64,000 nucleotides of DNA from a virus, in the IMG/VR virus record IMGVR_UViG_3300025459_000003, positions 62,001 to 126,000 of that record. One strand, given 5' to 3'. A program made the translations under genes and the position numbers. Below, piece after piece: positions 15,256-25,032 of the stretch. The notes below the pieces were generated by a model. The model was not told where the DNA came from. It saw only the letters and a program-made list of their open reading frames with translations, and did no database searches. Within the stretch, counting starts at the first letter, position 1; each line of letters opens with the position of its first letter.

Positions 15256-18200
15256 CTATCTCCAGCCCGCCTGGGTCGGCAAGTGCTCCTGGATGTCGTC
15301 GAGCGCCCCGCCCTCGCCCTCGGGCCTCATCGCATAATACTCCAGCACCTCGTCGTCGTCGAGGTCCGCCGCCACGGCCTCCAGGAACCACTTCATGTGC
15401 TTCACGTTGCCGACTATCTGGCCGACGTTGGCCGCCACGTCGTAGATGCGCTCGTCGTCGTTGTCGATGAGCTCCTGGGCGAGCCTGAGCCTCATTTCGC
15501 CCTCGGGCGTTAGCCCTCCCTCGCTTGCCCTCTTTCCCGGGGGGGCCACTATCCCCTTCTCGATCAGCTTCTGCTCGTCCTCCATGCTCATGTTGCTTTC
15601 TTCCGGAATCACGTTCCTCGCCTCGGACTCCAGGCCCGGGCCGCCCACGACGTTCAGGCCGTCGTCCTTCATCCCTTCGATGATGGCGTCGGCATACCCG
15701 TGCTCGATTGCCGCCCCGCCCTCGTACCACTGCCAGTCTTCGAGCTGGAGGTTCTCGTCGATCCATTCCCTGGCGGCGTCGCTTTTCGGCCTCAGCAGGA
15801 CGATTGAGCCCAGGTCCTCGACCTCGACGTCGGCCTCCCCCTCGGGGGCGGGCGCTCCTTGCCCGGCCTTCTTCTTGGCGGGGGGCTCGTTGTTCAGCCC
15901 GCCCTCACCGGCCTGCGGGGCCTTGGCGGGCTCCTCCCCCGTCACTTCCGGAAGGTTGGCCGCGAGGTCCGCCAGGTCGCCCAGCATCGCCCCCATCCCC
16001 ATCTCCTCGTCCAGGTCGTCGCCCGTGGCGGCGCATCCCACCTTCGCCGCGTCGATGGGGTCGACGGTGCCGGAGGCGTTCGGGTTGTCCACCGGTCCCG
16101 CCTCGGGCCCGGCATGCCCGACGTCGGACGACGTGCCCAGATCGGCCTGCTTGGCGGCAAGCCTGGCGGGGCCGCCCGGCCCAGCGGCGGGACCCAGTAT
16201 GTTGGCATAGTCGAACTTGCCATCGGGGGCATCGGAGTGGAGCTCCGGAATCCTCGCCCTCCCGCTCCAGAATTGCACCCTGTCGCCTTCCTTGAGGGGA
16301 AAGTCCGCCGCATCCCATAGCGTGAAATACCTCGTGCCGTCGATGGTCACCCACGAGTATTCCGAGCCGTCCTCACTGCGTCCGGCTTCGATTTTCTCGA
16401 CGGTCCCCTCCCGTTCCGGGGGCTCCTGGTCGCTCTCGCGCACCGACTGGCGCAGTTCGCCCGGCACGTCCGAGCCGGCCGGGAAGCCGTCCTCGTCCGT
16501 AGCTGCCAGCTTCGCCGGGTCGACCGTCTGGGTCGCGGCGGGGTTGTCGGCGAGGGACGACTTCGCCCCCTTGTCGGTCTCCGACCTGGCCTTCGCAACG
16601 TCCGGGGCCACCCCGTCCGCCGCCTTGGCGAACTTCCCCGGGTCCTCCGTCCTCGTGGCGTCCGGGTTGTCGGCGATGGAGTCCTTCGCCCCGTGGTCGA
16701 GCCTGGACTTGGCCTCGGCGATGTCGGGCGACACGGACTGGTCGGCCTTCTTGGCGGCCAGCTTTTCCGCATCAACGGTCTGCGTGGAGACGGGGGTGTT
16801 CGCCAGCTCGGCCTTGGTCTTGCCCTCCAGCCCGGACTTCGCCTTAGCGACGTCCGGGGCGACGTCCTGGTCGGCCTTTTTGACCTTCGCCTTGCCGTCC
16901 CCCACCGAGATGGCGATGGCGACCTCCGGGTCGTCCTTGGCCTTCTCCGAGGCTCTGATCCCGGCGTGCTCCAACGCGTCGTCCCATATGCTCCCGAAGG
17001 ACTGCACCTGGATGGAGCGCTTCTTGTTCAGGGCCTTCTCCCTCCTGGCGGAGGCGGCCCTGGAGCGCTCGGAAACGGCGGCCTCGTCCCCGTCCAGCGG
17101 GCGGGCGATCTCCTCAGCCACCGCGTCGGCGGTGCCCTCCTCGCCCTTCCTGGCCTCCGCCCTCTGCTGCACCAGCTTGGAGTGCCCCGTCTCGGCCCTG
17201 CGGACCTCGGCATGCGACGCGGCCTTCGCCGTCTTGGGTTTCTCCTTGTCGGTCTTGGGGTCCATCGCCCCCTCGCCGCCCTTCTCGTTGGCGATGTTGT
17301 CCACAGTGTCGGCGGTCTTGCGGCCCTCCCCGACGACCCCGTAGTCCTTCGGGTCCACGGAGCCCGTCACCAGGGGATTGTCCTGCCATGCCGCCTCGGC
17401 GCTCTCGTATCCGAGCCGCCTGGCAAGGCCCCACGTGTCCGAGTATGCCTTGAACTCCTCGAACCCGCCATCGTAGACGTTCTGGAGGCGATCCTCCCAC
17501 GTCGCCCGATGGCTGCTCGCCTCCTTCTTGTCATCCTTCTTCTCGTCATCCTTCGTGCCGGGCAGCTTCCCTTTGTTCTTGCAGAAGCCGCACTCGCAGC
17601 CCTTGGCATGGGCGGCCGCCTTTTTGAGCGATCCGCTGTGGGCGTGCATGTCCTGGAGGTGTGACTTGGCCGCCTCCTCGCTCTTGTGGCTGGAGAGTAT
17701 CTTACCCGTCTCGTGGGACTTCACGCACCATTCCGCCAGCTCGCCCTTTGAGTTCTTGTGGCCCTTGCAGTGCTCGACGTAGGAGACCTTGACGAACGCC
17801 GCCCTCTTCCTGGGGGGGAGGCCGATTGCCTTTCCGGCAAGCTCCCGCCAGGTCGGGGCGTAGAACTCGTCGTAGCTCAGGCTGGTCCTTCCCGGCGCGC
17901 CGTCGTTCGCCCACGGTCCCGCCGTCTTGGCGTCGCTGGCCTTCTTCGAGTCCCGGGCCGCCAGCGAGTTCGTGTAGCATGCCCGGCAGAGGCCCCACTT
18001 TTTCCCCTTGGAGTCCGTGTACTGCTCGGTCGCGTCGTTCGGGCAGGGCCTGCTGCCGTTCGGGTTCTGGCACTTTGCCGCCCCCGTCTTGGGGTTCGGG
18101 TCGGGGGCCTTCTCGGGCTCCGTCCCGCGGGTGTTGGCCTTCTCGGCGTCGGTCTTGGGATGGATGATGTTGGCTTCCCCGCCCGCCTCGTTCGCCGGGT

Positions 18201-19761
18201 TGTCCGCCGTGTCGGCGGTCTTGGACGTCCCTTCGTACTTCCGGGAGTCGATCCCGTAGCGCCTCAGGGTCTCCCTTGCCTCCTCCTTGGTCGGCGGCCC
18301 CATCACCCCCGCGATGGTGTCGGGCATGCGCAGGGTCTTTATGGCTATCCGAAGGCGGTGCCATTCGGGGGAGCCCTTCTCGGGAAGGCGGCCCCCGAAC
18401 TTCTCGATGTCGAACCCGCCCCTGCTGAGGCCGATCCCGCTGGCCTGCTTGTCCAGGATCCACCCGATGCAGTCCTCCATCGAGGCGGGGCCCGCGGCCA
18501 CCTTCCCGTCCTGCCTCACCACGTAGCTGCCCGAGGCCTCCTTCTCGTCGTGGCTGAAGTCCATGCCGCAGTTGCGGCAACGGAAGTGCTGCCGGGTGCC
18601 CAGGGCCCCCAGGTAGGTGCCTTCCCCGCCGCATGCCGGGCAGCTCCCGTGCGGGGCTGTCTCGTCGAGGTACTGGTCCTCCAGCGGCTCCTCGTCGTCG
18701 CTGGTGTCCGTTACCCATCCCTGGGAGCCCGGGTCCCACGCCTTGCCGCTGTTCGGGCATCCCGTCTCGTGGCAGTTCAGGCCGTTGATGTTCATCATCT
18801 CGCACTGGTTGCAGTGCAGGACGTTGGGGTCCTCCTCGTAGTCGGCGGCCTTGGCGACCGGGGAAGCCGACGCCTCCTTCGGCCCGGTGCCATCGTCGGC
18901 CCGGGGCACCTCGGCGTTGGCGTCCGGCTTCTTGTACTTGCTGTCCGCCGCCTCCTCGGGACTCTTCGTCTCGGGCCTCAGGGTGCCCTTGAGGGCGTCC
19001 CCGAGGGCGTCGAACACGTCCATCTCGGCCGGCTCCAGGACTTCCTTGGTTATGGCGTCCGCCGTCTTGGCGTCCAGAAACACCTTCTTCTTCGCCAGGC
19101 CCACCTTGCTCAGCTCCGGGTACGCCCTGAGGGGGTTCTCCGTGAGGGCCGGGTAGGTCAGCTTGGGCGTCACGTCGGTCACGTCGAGCTTCGTGGTGTC
19201 GACGTTGGTCATCAGGGCGTCGAAGCCGCTGGAGACCGCGGGGTTGAAGTAGCACCCGAACACCAGGTGGCGCAGGAGATCCGCCAGCTTCGCCTCGTCG
19301 TCCGTGAACTTGAAGCACACGTACTCCCGTATCCCGCTCCAGGAGGGGGCGAATAGGACCAGCGAGACGTTCTTTCCGTCGACGGTGAAGCACCTTTCCT
19401 TGAGGGCCTTGAGGTGCGCCTTGGCGTCCTCCGGCTCGTCGAACTCGCTCCCCGACTTGAGGGAGACGAGGTCGGCCATCTCCTCGCCCAGCCCGAGCTC
19501 CCTGAGCACCGTGCCGTAGAGCAGGGCGACCGGGAAGTCGTCCGGCTTGTCGCAGACGGACGCGGGGACGACGAAGATGCGCCCTATGCAGACGTTCTGC
19601 CTGAAGCCGTGGTAGAAGACCTCGAAGCTCTTCACGTCGCCGGAGGAGCGGGCATCCTTCTCGCCCTTCTTGACCGCTTCCACGATCTTCTGGAGCAACC
19701 CCTCGTTGACCACGAAGGCCTGGTAGCCCTTTCCCGAAATGCTGTTTCCGCTTACGGCCAT
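15256..19761 (-). CDS. Giant repeat- and zinc-containing protein, 1501 residues
   Basis: ATG 19761 is preferred over GTG 19782, which lies in front of a G-rich SD. The N-terminal 300 residues form a globular-looking region. Then come several Cys clusters (CNQCEMMN, CPACGGEG with CRNCGMDF, CECGFCKNKG) and long Ala/Lys/Glu/Pro-rich linkers. Three tandem units of about 40 residues, each starting near V(A/S)PD(V/I)A and ending near T(Q/R)T(V/E)D, lie at about 16490-16890. The C-terminus ends in a module shared with the ORF at 11875. It looks like a large structural or packaged phage protein, but no family is recognised. Confidence 0.6.
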   Translation of the reverse strand: MAVSGNSISGKGYQAFVVNEGLLQKIVEAVKKGEKDARSSGDVKSFEVFYHGFRQNVCIGRIFVVPASVCDKPDDFPVALLYGTVLRELGLGEEMADLVSLKSGSEFDEPEDAKAHLKALKERCFTVDGKNVSLVLFAPSWSGIREYVCFKFTDDEAKLADLLRHLVFGCYFNPAVSSGFDALMTNVDTTKLDVTDVTPKLTYPALTENPLRAYPELSKVGLAKKKVFLDAKTADAITKEVLEPAEMDVFDALGDALKGTLRPETKSPEEAADSKYKKPDANAEVPRADDGTGPKEASASPVAKAADYEEDPNVLHCNQCEMMNINGLNCHETGCPNSGKAWDPGSQGWVTDTSDDEEPLEDQYLDETAPHGSCPACGGEGTYLGALGTRQHFRCRNCGMDFSHDEKEASGSYVVRQDGKVAAGPASMEDCIGWILDKQASGIGLSRGGFDIEKFGGRLPEKGSPEWHRLRIAIKTLRMPDTIAGVMGPPTKEEARETLRRYGIDSRKYEGTSKTADTADNPANEAGGEANIIHPKTDAEKANTRGTEPEKAPDPNPKTGAAKCQNPNGSRPCPNDATEQYTDSKGKKWGLCRACYTNSLAARDSKKASDAKTAGPWANDGAPGRTSLSYDEFYAPTWRELAGKAIGLPPRKRAAFVKVSYVEHCKGHKNSKGELAEWCVKSHETGKILSSHKSEEAAKSHLQDMHAHSGSLKKAAAHAKGCECGFCKNKGKLPGTKDDEKKDDKKEASSHRATWEDRLQNVYDGGFEEFKAYSDTWGLARRLGYESAEAAWQDNPLVTGSVDPKDYGVVGEGRKTADTVDNIANEKGGEGAMDPKTDKEKPKTAKAASHAEVRRAETGHSKLVQQRAEARKGEEGTADAVAEEIARPLDGDEAAVSERSRAASARREKALNKKRSIQVQSFGSIWDDALEHAGIRASEKAKDDPEVAIAISVGDGKAKVKKADQDVAPDVAKAKSGLEGKTKAELANTPVSTQTVDAEKLAAKKADQSVSPDIAEAKSRLDHGAKDSIADNPDATRTEDPGKFAKAADGVAPDVAKARSETDKGAKSSLADNPAATQTVDPAKLAATDEDGFPAGSDVPGELRQSVRESDQEPPEREGTVEKIEAGRSEDGSEYSWVTIDGTRYFTLWDAADFPLKEGDRVQFWSGRARIPELHSDAPDGKFDYANILGPAAGPGGPARLAAKQADLGTSSDVGHAGPEAGPVDNPNASGTVDPIDAAKVGCAATGDDLDEEMGMGAMLGDLADLAANLPEVTGEEPAKAPQAGEGGLNNEPPAKKKAGQGAPAPEGEADVEVEDLGSIVLLRPKSDAAREWIDENLQLEDWQWYEGGAAIEHGYADAIIEGMKDDGLNVVGGPGLESEARNVIPEESNMSMEDEQKLIEKGIVAPPGKRASEGGLTPEGEMRLRLAQELIDNDDERIYDVAANVGQIVGNVKHMKWFLEAVAADLDDDEVLEYYAMRPEGEGGALDDIQEHLPTQAGWR
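16490..16890 (-). repeat. Three tandem protein-coding repeats of about 40 residues
   Basis: Within the 1501-residue protein the words APDVAKAKS, SPDIAEAKS and APDVAKARS recur every 40-44 codons, each followed by a K-x-x-(L/I)A-(N/D)-x-P and T-x-T-x-D pattern. The copies have diverged at the DNA level. Confidence 0.7.
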
Positions 19762-19839
19762 GTCACTTACCCCCTGCCGCACCCGGCCTCTTTGGTCCGA
19801 CCGGATGCTTGTAGATTTCGACGATGCGTCTTCCGAGCC

Positions 19840-20403
19840 TCACAGCTTTCCCTTGCCGCCTATCTTGTCGGTTTCACGGCGAATCTGGGGCTCGGCAAGG
19901 GTCATCAAGTCCCTATAGTGCTTCATGATGCTCGTGCGCTGGTCCTCCAGGACCCCGGCCTCCCTCAGCGCCTTGTCGAACAGGGCAACGATCTGGCCGA
20001 GGGCGAACTTGAACTTCTCCCCGTCGAACCTCAGGATGTCCTTCTTGTTCAGGACCTCCGTGTCCATGAGCTGCTTGCCCATCTCGCGGAGCGCCTTGAT
20101 GAGGTCGGAATACGCTTTTTGCTGGTACGCCTTCAGGTAGTCCCGCCGCTGCTCCGCCATCTCCTTCGTGATGCAGGCGAGCTCCGCCGATATCAGGCGA
20201 CTTATCTCGGTGGGGTCGGCCTCGGTGTCCTGGATCAGCGTGTAGATGGCGTCCAGCCGCGTCGTGTCCGGGCGCACGAGCGGTGTCGTGGTGGTCTCCC
20301 CGTCCGGGCCTATCTGCGCGAACACGGGGCCGGAACGGGACACGTTCCCGTCCTCCCCTATCCTGATCTCCTGCTCCATCGCCACGCCCGTCGCCTTGCT
20401 CAT
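19840..20403 (-). CDS. Helical 187-residue protein
   Basis: The start at 20403 overlaps the TGA of the upstream gene (ATGA), so the two are translationally coupled. Apart from a short Gly/Thr-rich start, the protein is predicted nearly all-helical with many charged residues, suggesting an oligomeric or scaffold-type role. No family recognised. It sits in the minus-strand block of large virion-type genes. Confidence 0.55.
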   Translation of the reverse strand: MSKATGVAMEQEIRIGEDGNVSRSGPVFAQIGPDGETTTTPLVRPDTTRLDAIYTLIQDTEADPTEISRLISAELACITKEMAEQRRDYLKAYQQKAYSDLIKALREMGKQLMDTEVLNKKDILRFDGEKFKFALGQIVALFDKALREAGVLEDQRTSIMKHYRDLMTLAEPQIRRETDKIGGKGKL

Positions 20404-22196
20404 AGGTCCCCTGCGCTGGGCTTGCTGCCCATCTCTATCCCTTCCCTGTCCTCGTTGAGGTCGATGTCGGCCTGTTCGGGCTTGTCGACCAGGTCGTATT
20501 CCCTGAGCGTCGTCGCGGCGTCCTCCGGGGGGGCCGACGCCGTCTTCCTGCCCGTCTTCTCCATCCCCGGGAATGCCAGGAGCGTGCCTCCCGTGAGCCC
20601 GCAGTGCATGTCGGAGCGGTAGGTGCAGTCGGCGCACTTCGTTGCCCCCATGATGGCGTTCCGTATGCCCAGCTTTCCCTTGAGGAACTTGCAGTCTATC
20701 TGGGACAGGGCGACCTTGGTGCCTTTCTCCTTAAGGGAGGCGACGAACGCCTTGACCGCCCGGCCCGCCTGCACGGACCCAACCTTGAGGCTTCCCTTCC
20801 TGTAGATTTCGTCCAGGGAAGCGCCGTCCTTGTGCATCGCCTCCACCGCCTCGGGATCGAACTCCGCCGAGGCCTCCTGGCGGAGCTCCCGGACGTTCTC
20901 GATGGTCCTTTGCGACGTCTTGGCGAAGGGGCGCGGGGCTGGCGTTGCCGCCACCGCCCGCTGCGGCTCGCGGTTGGCGATCTGGATCAATGCCGCCCGC
21001 TTGGACTTTGCCGGGACGCCGGCCGTCATCCTGTTGACGATGGGGGCCAGCTCGGCGGCATTGGAGACCACCGGCAGGTGGTAGAGGTTGCACGTCTTGT
21101 CCCTGAAGAAGGCGCAGCCCTCGCAGGCGGCGACCTTCTTGACGCTCTGGGCGCGGGGGACGATGCCCGCCGCCTTCCAGGCATTGTGCTGGCGCACGCA
21201 GTCGGCGCTGGTGGCTACTGAACCAGTCTTCGGCTTGACGGTCAGGATTTTCTTGCACTCGGGGCAGTAGTGGTTCCCCTCCCGCTTCTCCGGCGTCACG
21301 TCCTTGTTGCAGTGCGGGCAGGGGTCCTTCTTGGACTCGGCGGTCTTGGAGGCCGTGCGGAACTTCGCGGCGCACTCGTTGCAGTAGTAGGCCTTGAACG
21401 GCTCGCCTTCCAGGTCGGCGAAGTCCCCGATGGCATTCCTTTGCTCTCCGGAAACACCTTCGATGCCTTCTCCAAACAGCTTAGTTTCGCCACATCCCAT
21501 GCACTCGGCGTAGAACGGCGGCCCGGTGACGGGCTGGATGTTCATCGCCCGCTTCCCGATGCCACCCACTTTCTCCCGCTCGTAGGTCGGGCTTTGGTAG
21601 GGCATGTAGGCGTTGGGCTCCAGGTAGGCCAAACCCAGCAGCCCGGCGTTCTGGTTGAGGTAGCTCATGCCCATGTTGTCCTTCTTGTTGAGCAGCTCTA
21701 TCTCCCCTATCTTCTTGAGCCGTTCCGCCACCTTGGCCGGGGGCGCGCCCTGGTTGAGCAGGTCGCGGACGTACCTCTTGACCTCCTCGTCCGTCACGTT
21801 CCTCTTCTCGACTGACGCCTCGCTCTCCGCCTTGCCGAGGGACATCGTCACTTCCTCGAACAGGGACTCGTCGCTCCCTCGCTCGTTCTCGTAGTCCTCG
21901 GGCCTTGCGGCCAGGCGGGTCCGCGCCCTCTGGCCAGCCCCCAGGCGGGGGGCGGCAGCGTCCTTCTCCGACAGCCGGTTCAGGAGCACAGCGCTCTTGC
22001 TGTTGCTGGGGAGCTGGGTATGGCGGCTGGACCCTTCCGCGATCTCGTCGAGGAAGCCCTCGTCGACGTACTGGTGCGTACGGTCTAGCTGCTCCTTCCC
22101 GGACTTCTCCGCATCGGCGAGCCCCGCGTCTTCCCACGAAGGATCCCTCTCGTCCAAGATGGCGTCGATGATCGAACTGTATTCTTTGTCAGCCAT
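20400..22196 (-). CDS. Cysteine-rich 598-residue protein, virion-type
   Basis: It contains repeated zinc-type knuckles: CMGCGETK, CNECAAKF, CPHCNKDV with CPECKKIL, CEGCAFF...C, and CADCTYRSDMHC. The rest is Ala/Glu/Lys-rich. The pattern of dispersed zinc knuckles matches the neighbouring 1501-residue protein. It is followed without gap by the helical protein. I cannot give a function. Confidence 0.55.
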   Translation of the reverse strand: MADKEYSSIIDAILDERDPSWEDAGLADAEKSGKEQLDRTHQYVDEGFLDEIAEGSSRHTQLPSNSKSAVLLNRLSEKDAAAPRLGAGQRARTRLAARPEDYENERGSDESLFEEVTMSLGKAESEASVEKRNVTDEEVKRYVRDLLNQGAPPAKVAERLKKIGEIELLNKKDNMGMSYLNQNAGLLGLAYLEPNAYMPYQSPTYEREKVGGIGKRAMNIQPVTGPPFYAECMGCGETKLFGEGIEGVSGEQRNAIGDFADLEGEPFKAYYCNECAAKFRTASKTAESKKDPCPHCNKDVTPEKREGNHYCPECKKILTVKPKTGSVATSADCVRQHNAWKAAGIVPRAQSVKKVAACEGCAFFRDKTCNLYHLPVVSNAAELAPIVNRMTAGVPAKSKRAALIQIANREPQRAVAATPAPRPFAKTSQRTIENVRELRQEASAEFDPEAVEAMHKDGASLDEIYRKGSLKVGSVQAGRAVKAFVASLKEKGTKVALSQIDCKFLKGKLGIRNAIMGATKCADCTYRSDMHCGLTGGTLLAFPGMEKTGRKTASAPPEDAATTLREYDLVDKPEQADIDLNEDREGIEMGSKPSAGDL

Positions 22197-22214
22197 TTTA
22201 AGCCCCTTTTTCCC

Positions 22215-22523
22215 TCAGAACGTCAAGTCCCCCAGCAGCCCGTCCAGGAACTCGCCCGGATCGTCCTCCGGGGCGGCGGCCAGGCTGTCGCCGTTGTCCA
22301 CCTCGTCCCCGACGAGCCTGACTATCCTGTTCCCCCGTATCTTCCAGAAGTCCTTCTTGGACTCGCATATGAAGGCGTTCCCCGCGACCCTCCAGAGCCC
22401 CATGGAGGCGGCCTTCCTCATGGCCTCCCCACCCAGCGGCTCGCCTGGCGCATGGGCGAAGGGCCACTGGGCCCCCATACCGAACGGCTCCTGCATCCTC
22501 AGCCTGCCCATGCCCATCCTCAC
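22215..22523 (-). CDS. Unrecognised 102-residue protein, first gene of minus-strand block
   Basis: Met/Gly-rich start followed by a compact region and an acidic C-terminus. It starts in a short divergent intergenic region (22524-22623) and ends 18 bases before the next gene, so it probably opens the operon of large proteins. No family recognised. Confidence 0.5.
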   Translation of the reverse strand: MRMGMGRLRMQEPFGMGAQWPFAHAPGEPLGGEAMRKAASMGLWRVAGNAFICESKKDFWKIRGNRIVRLVGDEVDNGDSLAAAPEDDPGEFLDGLLGDLTF

Positions 22524-22623
22524 ATATACGATTGGCTAGTCGAATTTTTCGTTTCCAAACCCTATTTTCTGTGACGGGCGAAAGAAAAGCGCAACCATTC
22601 TCCGCATTCGCGGTATTATGACA
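22524..22623. promoter_or_regulatory. Divergent promoter region
   Basis: About 100 AT-rich bases separate minus- and plus-strand gene blocks. The plus strand has TATTAT at 22614-22619 with CGG before it, ending four bases before ATG 22624. The minus strand has a TATATG-like element near 22527-22532. The -35 elements are poor on both strands. Confidence 0.5.
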
Positions 22624-23241
22624 ATGCAGAAAATCGCCACAGCATGGAGAAACCCGATGTTCGACCCGAAGATGCACGAGAAGTGCGACGCGTACGGCAA
22701 GGACCTGCTTGAGGAGTTCCTGCTGCAGCGGGGCGTGGAGATCGGATTCCGGGATCAGGAGGACTTCTACGAGCACGGCGACATGCTGGTCTACTTCGGG
22801 GAAAGGGGGCGCAAGCTCGGCCTCCTCTCCGCCGTCGCCACGATAGAGGCGGAGGTGAGGGGGGCGGAGGGCCCGTCCCCGTGGGTCGAGGACTCCGTTC
22901 CCGGGCACCCCTACAGGTTCTCGTTCCCCACCGTTTCGGTTGAGGAGCGCAAGGCCAGGGCCCCCCATGCGATACTCCAGGTCAGCTTCGACTTCCAGAC
23001 CCCGAACGCGACCGTGGAGCTGATGAAGGACGCCAGCAACGAGGCATGGTGGGAGTACGTCGACACGGAGAAGAGGGGGCGGGAGAGGATGGCCCGCATC
23101 CCCCGGTACCGCTGCCTCCTCATCCATAAAACGAACGGTATTTGGCAGGTGTGCCCCCGATGCAACGCGGAGGGGGAAGGAAGGAGCGAGAGCCAGGAAA
23201 TCCTGCTCCAGCTCCTGTGGCCGGAGGGCGTCGGCTGGTGA
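22624..23241 (+). CDS. Unrecognised 205-residue protein
   Basis: The upstream ATG 22618 lies inside the -10 element, so ATG 22624 is the usable start, on a leaderless or nearly leaderless mRNA. The protein has a predicted alpha/beta fold, a single CPRC near the end, and no recognised domain. Its last codons overlap the GTG start of the DNA methyltransferase. Confidence 0.55.
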   Translation: MQKIATAWRNPMFDPKMHEKCDAYGKDLLEEFLLQRGVEIGFRDQEDFYEHGDMLVYFGERGRKLGLLSAVATIEAEVRGAEGPSPWVEDSVPGHPYRFSFPTVSVEERKARAPHAILQVSFDFQTPNATVELMKDASNEAWWEYVDTEKRGRERMARIPRYRCLLIHKTNGIWQVCPRCNAEGEGRSESQEILLQLLWPEGVGW

Positions 23242-24458
23242 TAGAACCCATAGTCCCGGACTTCGGATCAAGGCCCTACCAAATCTACGAGGGGGATGCC
23301 ATGGAGACCCTGCGGCGGCTCGCGGCGGGCGGCGTCCTCTTCGACTGCGTGGTGACGAGCCCCCCGTACTACCAGCAGAGAAGGTATGGGAAGGACCCGA
23401 GGGAGTCTGGCCAGGAGCCGGACGTTTCCTCCTTCGTGGCCTCCCTGGTCGGCCTTTTCGGCGAGGTGCCCCTGCGCCCGTGGGCGAACGTATGGGTGAA
23501 CATCGGCGACAAGAGGAAGGACGGTGCCCTGCTCGCCGTTCCCGACCGGTTCTTCGTCGCCATGCGGGATGCGGGGTTCTTCCTCCTGGACGAGGTCGTA
23601 TGGGCCAAGGAAGTGGTCCTGGCGGACGGGACGAGCGTCGGGAGGTGCATGACGGACCCTGCGGGCGGGAGGCTGAACGGCAACGGATGGGAGCCCCTGT
23701 TCCGCTTCGCCAGGCATCCCGGGAAGGCATGGTCGGACGTGAGCGCCGTGCGCATCCCGAGGGACGCCAAGAGGTTCTTCCACAAGGGCACCGAGGGCAT
23801 GGTGGGCAAGGACCCGAAAGGGGGCGGGGGGACGGGCCTTCCCGTCGAGCAGCACCGGTACAGCGCCAGCATGAGGTGCGTCACCTCCCTGGAGGGCAGG
23901 GTGCCCTCGTCCGTGTGGCAGATAGGCACCTCCAGGAGCGGGAGGGGGCATTTTTCCTCATTCCCCAGGGAGCTCGTGGAGCGCCCCGTCGCCATGACGT
24001 GCCCGGAGTATCTTGTTGACGACGGGGGGGAGATCAGGCCCAGGGAACGAATCGTCGAGCAGACCGAGTACTACGAGGGGCCGGGCAAGGGAAAGAGGAT
24101 ATTCGGTCAGTACTCGCTCCTGAACGAGCACAGCGGGAGCCCTGCCCCAGCGGGCGAGGGGGCGGAGGAGAGGGACGCCGCCACGAGGGAGAAGGCCGGG
24201 AGGGCGGACTATGCCCGGCAGTACATACCGAGGTATCCCAAGACCCTGGGCTGGACGCACGCTGACAAGCCCCTGGCGGGTCCCGGCATCGTGCTCGACC
24301 CGTTCGTGGGCACCGGAACGACGGGCGAGGTCGCCATCCTGCTGGGCCGCAGGTTCGTGGGCATCGACCTGTACCCGGAGTCCGTCAGCCAGGCGACCGG
24401 AAGGTGCGAGAAGGCATTCGAGGAGTTCAGGTCGTGCATGGACGGCGGCAGGATGTGA
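23238..24458 (+). CDS. DNA N4-cytosine/N6-adenine methyltransferase
   Basis: The start GTG 23238 overlaps the preceding TGA and has GGAGGG upstream; a longer frame from 23142 would overlap the earlier gene. The catalytic motif TSPPYYQ (near residue 35) precedes the SAM motif DPFVGTGTTGEVA (near the C-terminus), the order of beta-class enzymes; SPPY favours N4-cytosine. About 406 residues, longer than the usual 300. It probably modifies phage DNA against restriction. No matching endonuclease is next to it, so it looks solitary. Confidence 0.88.
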   Translation: MIEPIVPDFGSRPYQIYEGDAMETLRRLAAGGVLFDCVVTSPPYYQQRRYGKDPRESGQEPDVSSFVASLVGLFGEVPLRPWANVWVNIGDKRKDGALLAVPDRFFVAMRDAGFFLLDEVVWAKEVVLADGTSVGRCMTDPAGGRLNGNGWEPLFRFARHPGKAWSDVSAVRIPRDAKRFFHKGTEGMVGKDPKGGGGTGLPVEQHRYSASMRCVTSLEGRVPSSVWQIGTSRSGRGHFSSFPRELVERPVAMTCPEYLVDDGGEIRPRERIVEQTEYYEGPGKGKRIFGQYSLLNEHSGSPAPAGEGAEERDAATREKAGRADYARQYIPRYPKTLGWTHADKPLAGPGIVLDPFVGTGTTGEVAILLGRRFVGIDLYPESVSQATGRCEKAFEEFRSCMDGGRM

Positions 24459-24513
24459 TTGCTTGCTGCGGAAAACAATGGATTCACATCCCTAGTTCTT
24501 TCAAGGGTTTGAG

Positions 24514-24924
24514 ATGAAAAATACGAAGCGGATCATCCAAACGACAGCAGCGGTTTTAACCCTGCTCTGGATACTGTTACCATATAGCTATTGTACAAAA
24601 CTACCGTGGCTTGTGTGGCTTCTTTTGATACCCAACGGCTATTGCCTAGCGATGTGGTCGCCCTGGCGGACCGGCTGGCGTCTTACGATGCTCGGGGTAA
24701 CCCTGAACATGGCTGTCTGCGCCCGCAATCATTGGCTGATGCCAGCCCTATCCAGCGTGCCGTTGGCCGATGGCCTGCACGTTCAGTTGAGCAGCAAGGC
24801 CCATCTGGTGTTCCTGGCGGACATCATCGGGAAGCCCAACGCATGCCTGAGCATCGGCGACGTGTTCATAGTGGTCGGATTATCCACAGTCGGAGGACTG
24901 TGGCTCCGTAGCAAGATGAAATGA
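24514..24924 (+). CDS. Small integral membrane protein, DUF5317-like
   Basis: 136 residues with three or four hydrophobic segments (about 10-30, 33-48, 55-70, 112-130). The pattern of an asparagine/proline loop, LADIIG and SIGDVFIVVGL near the C-terminus resembles the DUF5317 family of membrane proteins. Function unknown. An SD-like run GGGTTTGAG precedes the ATG. Confidence 0.55.
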   Translation: MKNTKRIIQTTAAVLTLLWILLPYSYCTKLPWLVWLLLIPNGYCLAMWSPWRTGWRLTMLGVTLNMAVCARNHWLMPALSSVPLADGLHVQLSSKAHLVFLADIIGKPNACLSIGDVFIVVGLSTVGGLWLRSKMK

Positions 24925-25032
24925 CCACTGGGGGCTTTCTAAAATGGCGATTTTTCTGGTTTTGTGGTATTGTCCGTAGCCGGGAACGGCAGGTTTCCCG
25001 GCACCTTTCATCAACCCACTGGAGGTCACACA

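Noticed and set aside
23142-23237. N-terminal extension of the N4/N6 methyltransferase
   Set aside because: It overlaps the upstream gene in another frame and has no SD; GTG 23238 has one and overlaps the upstream TGA.
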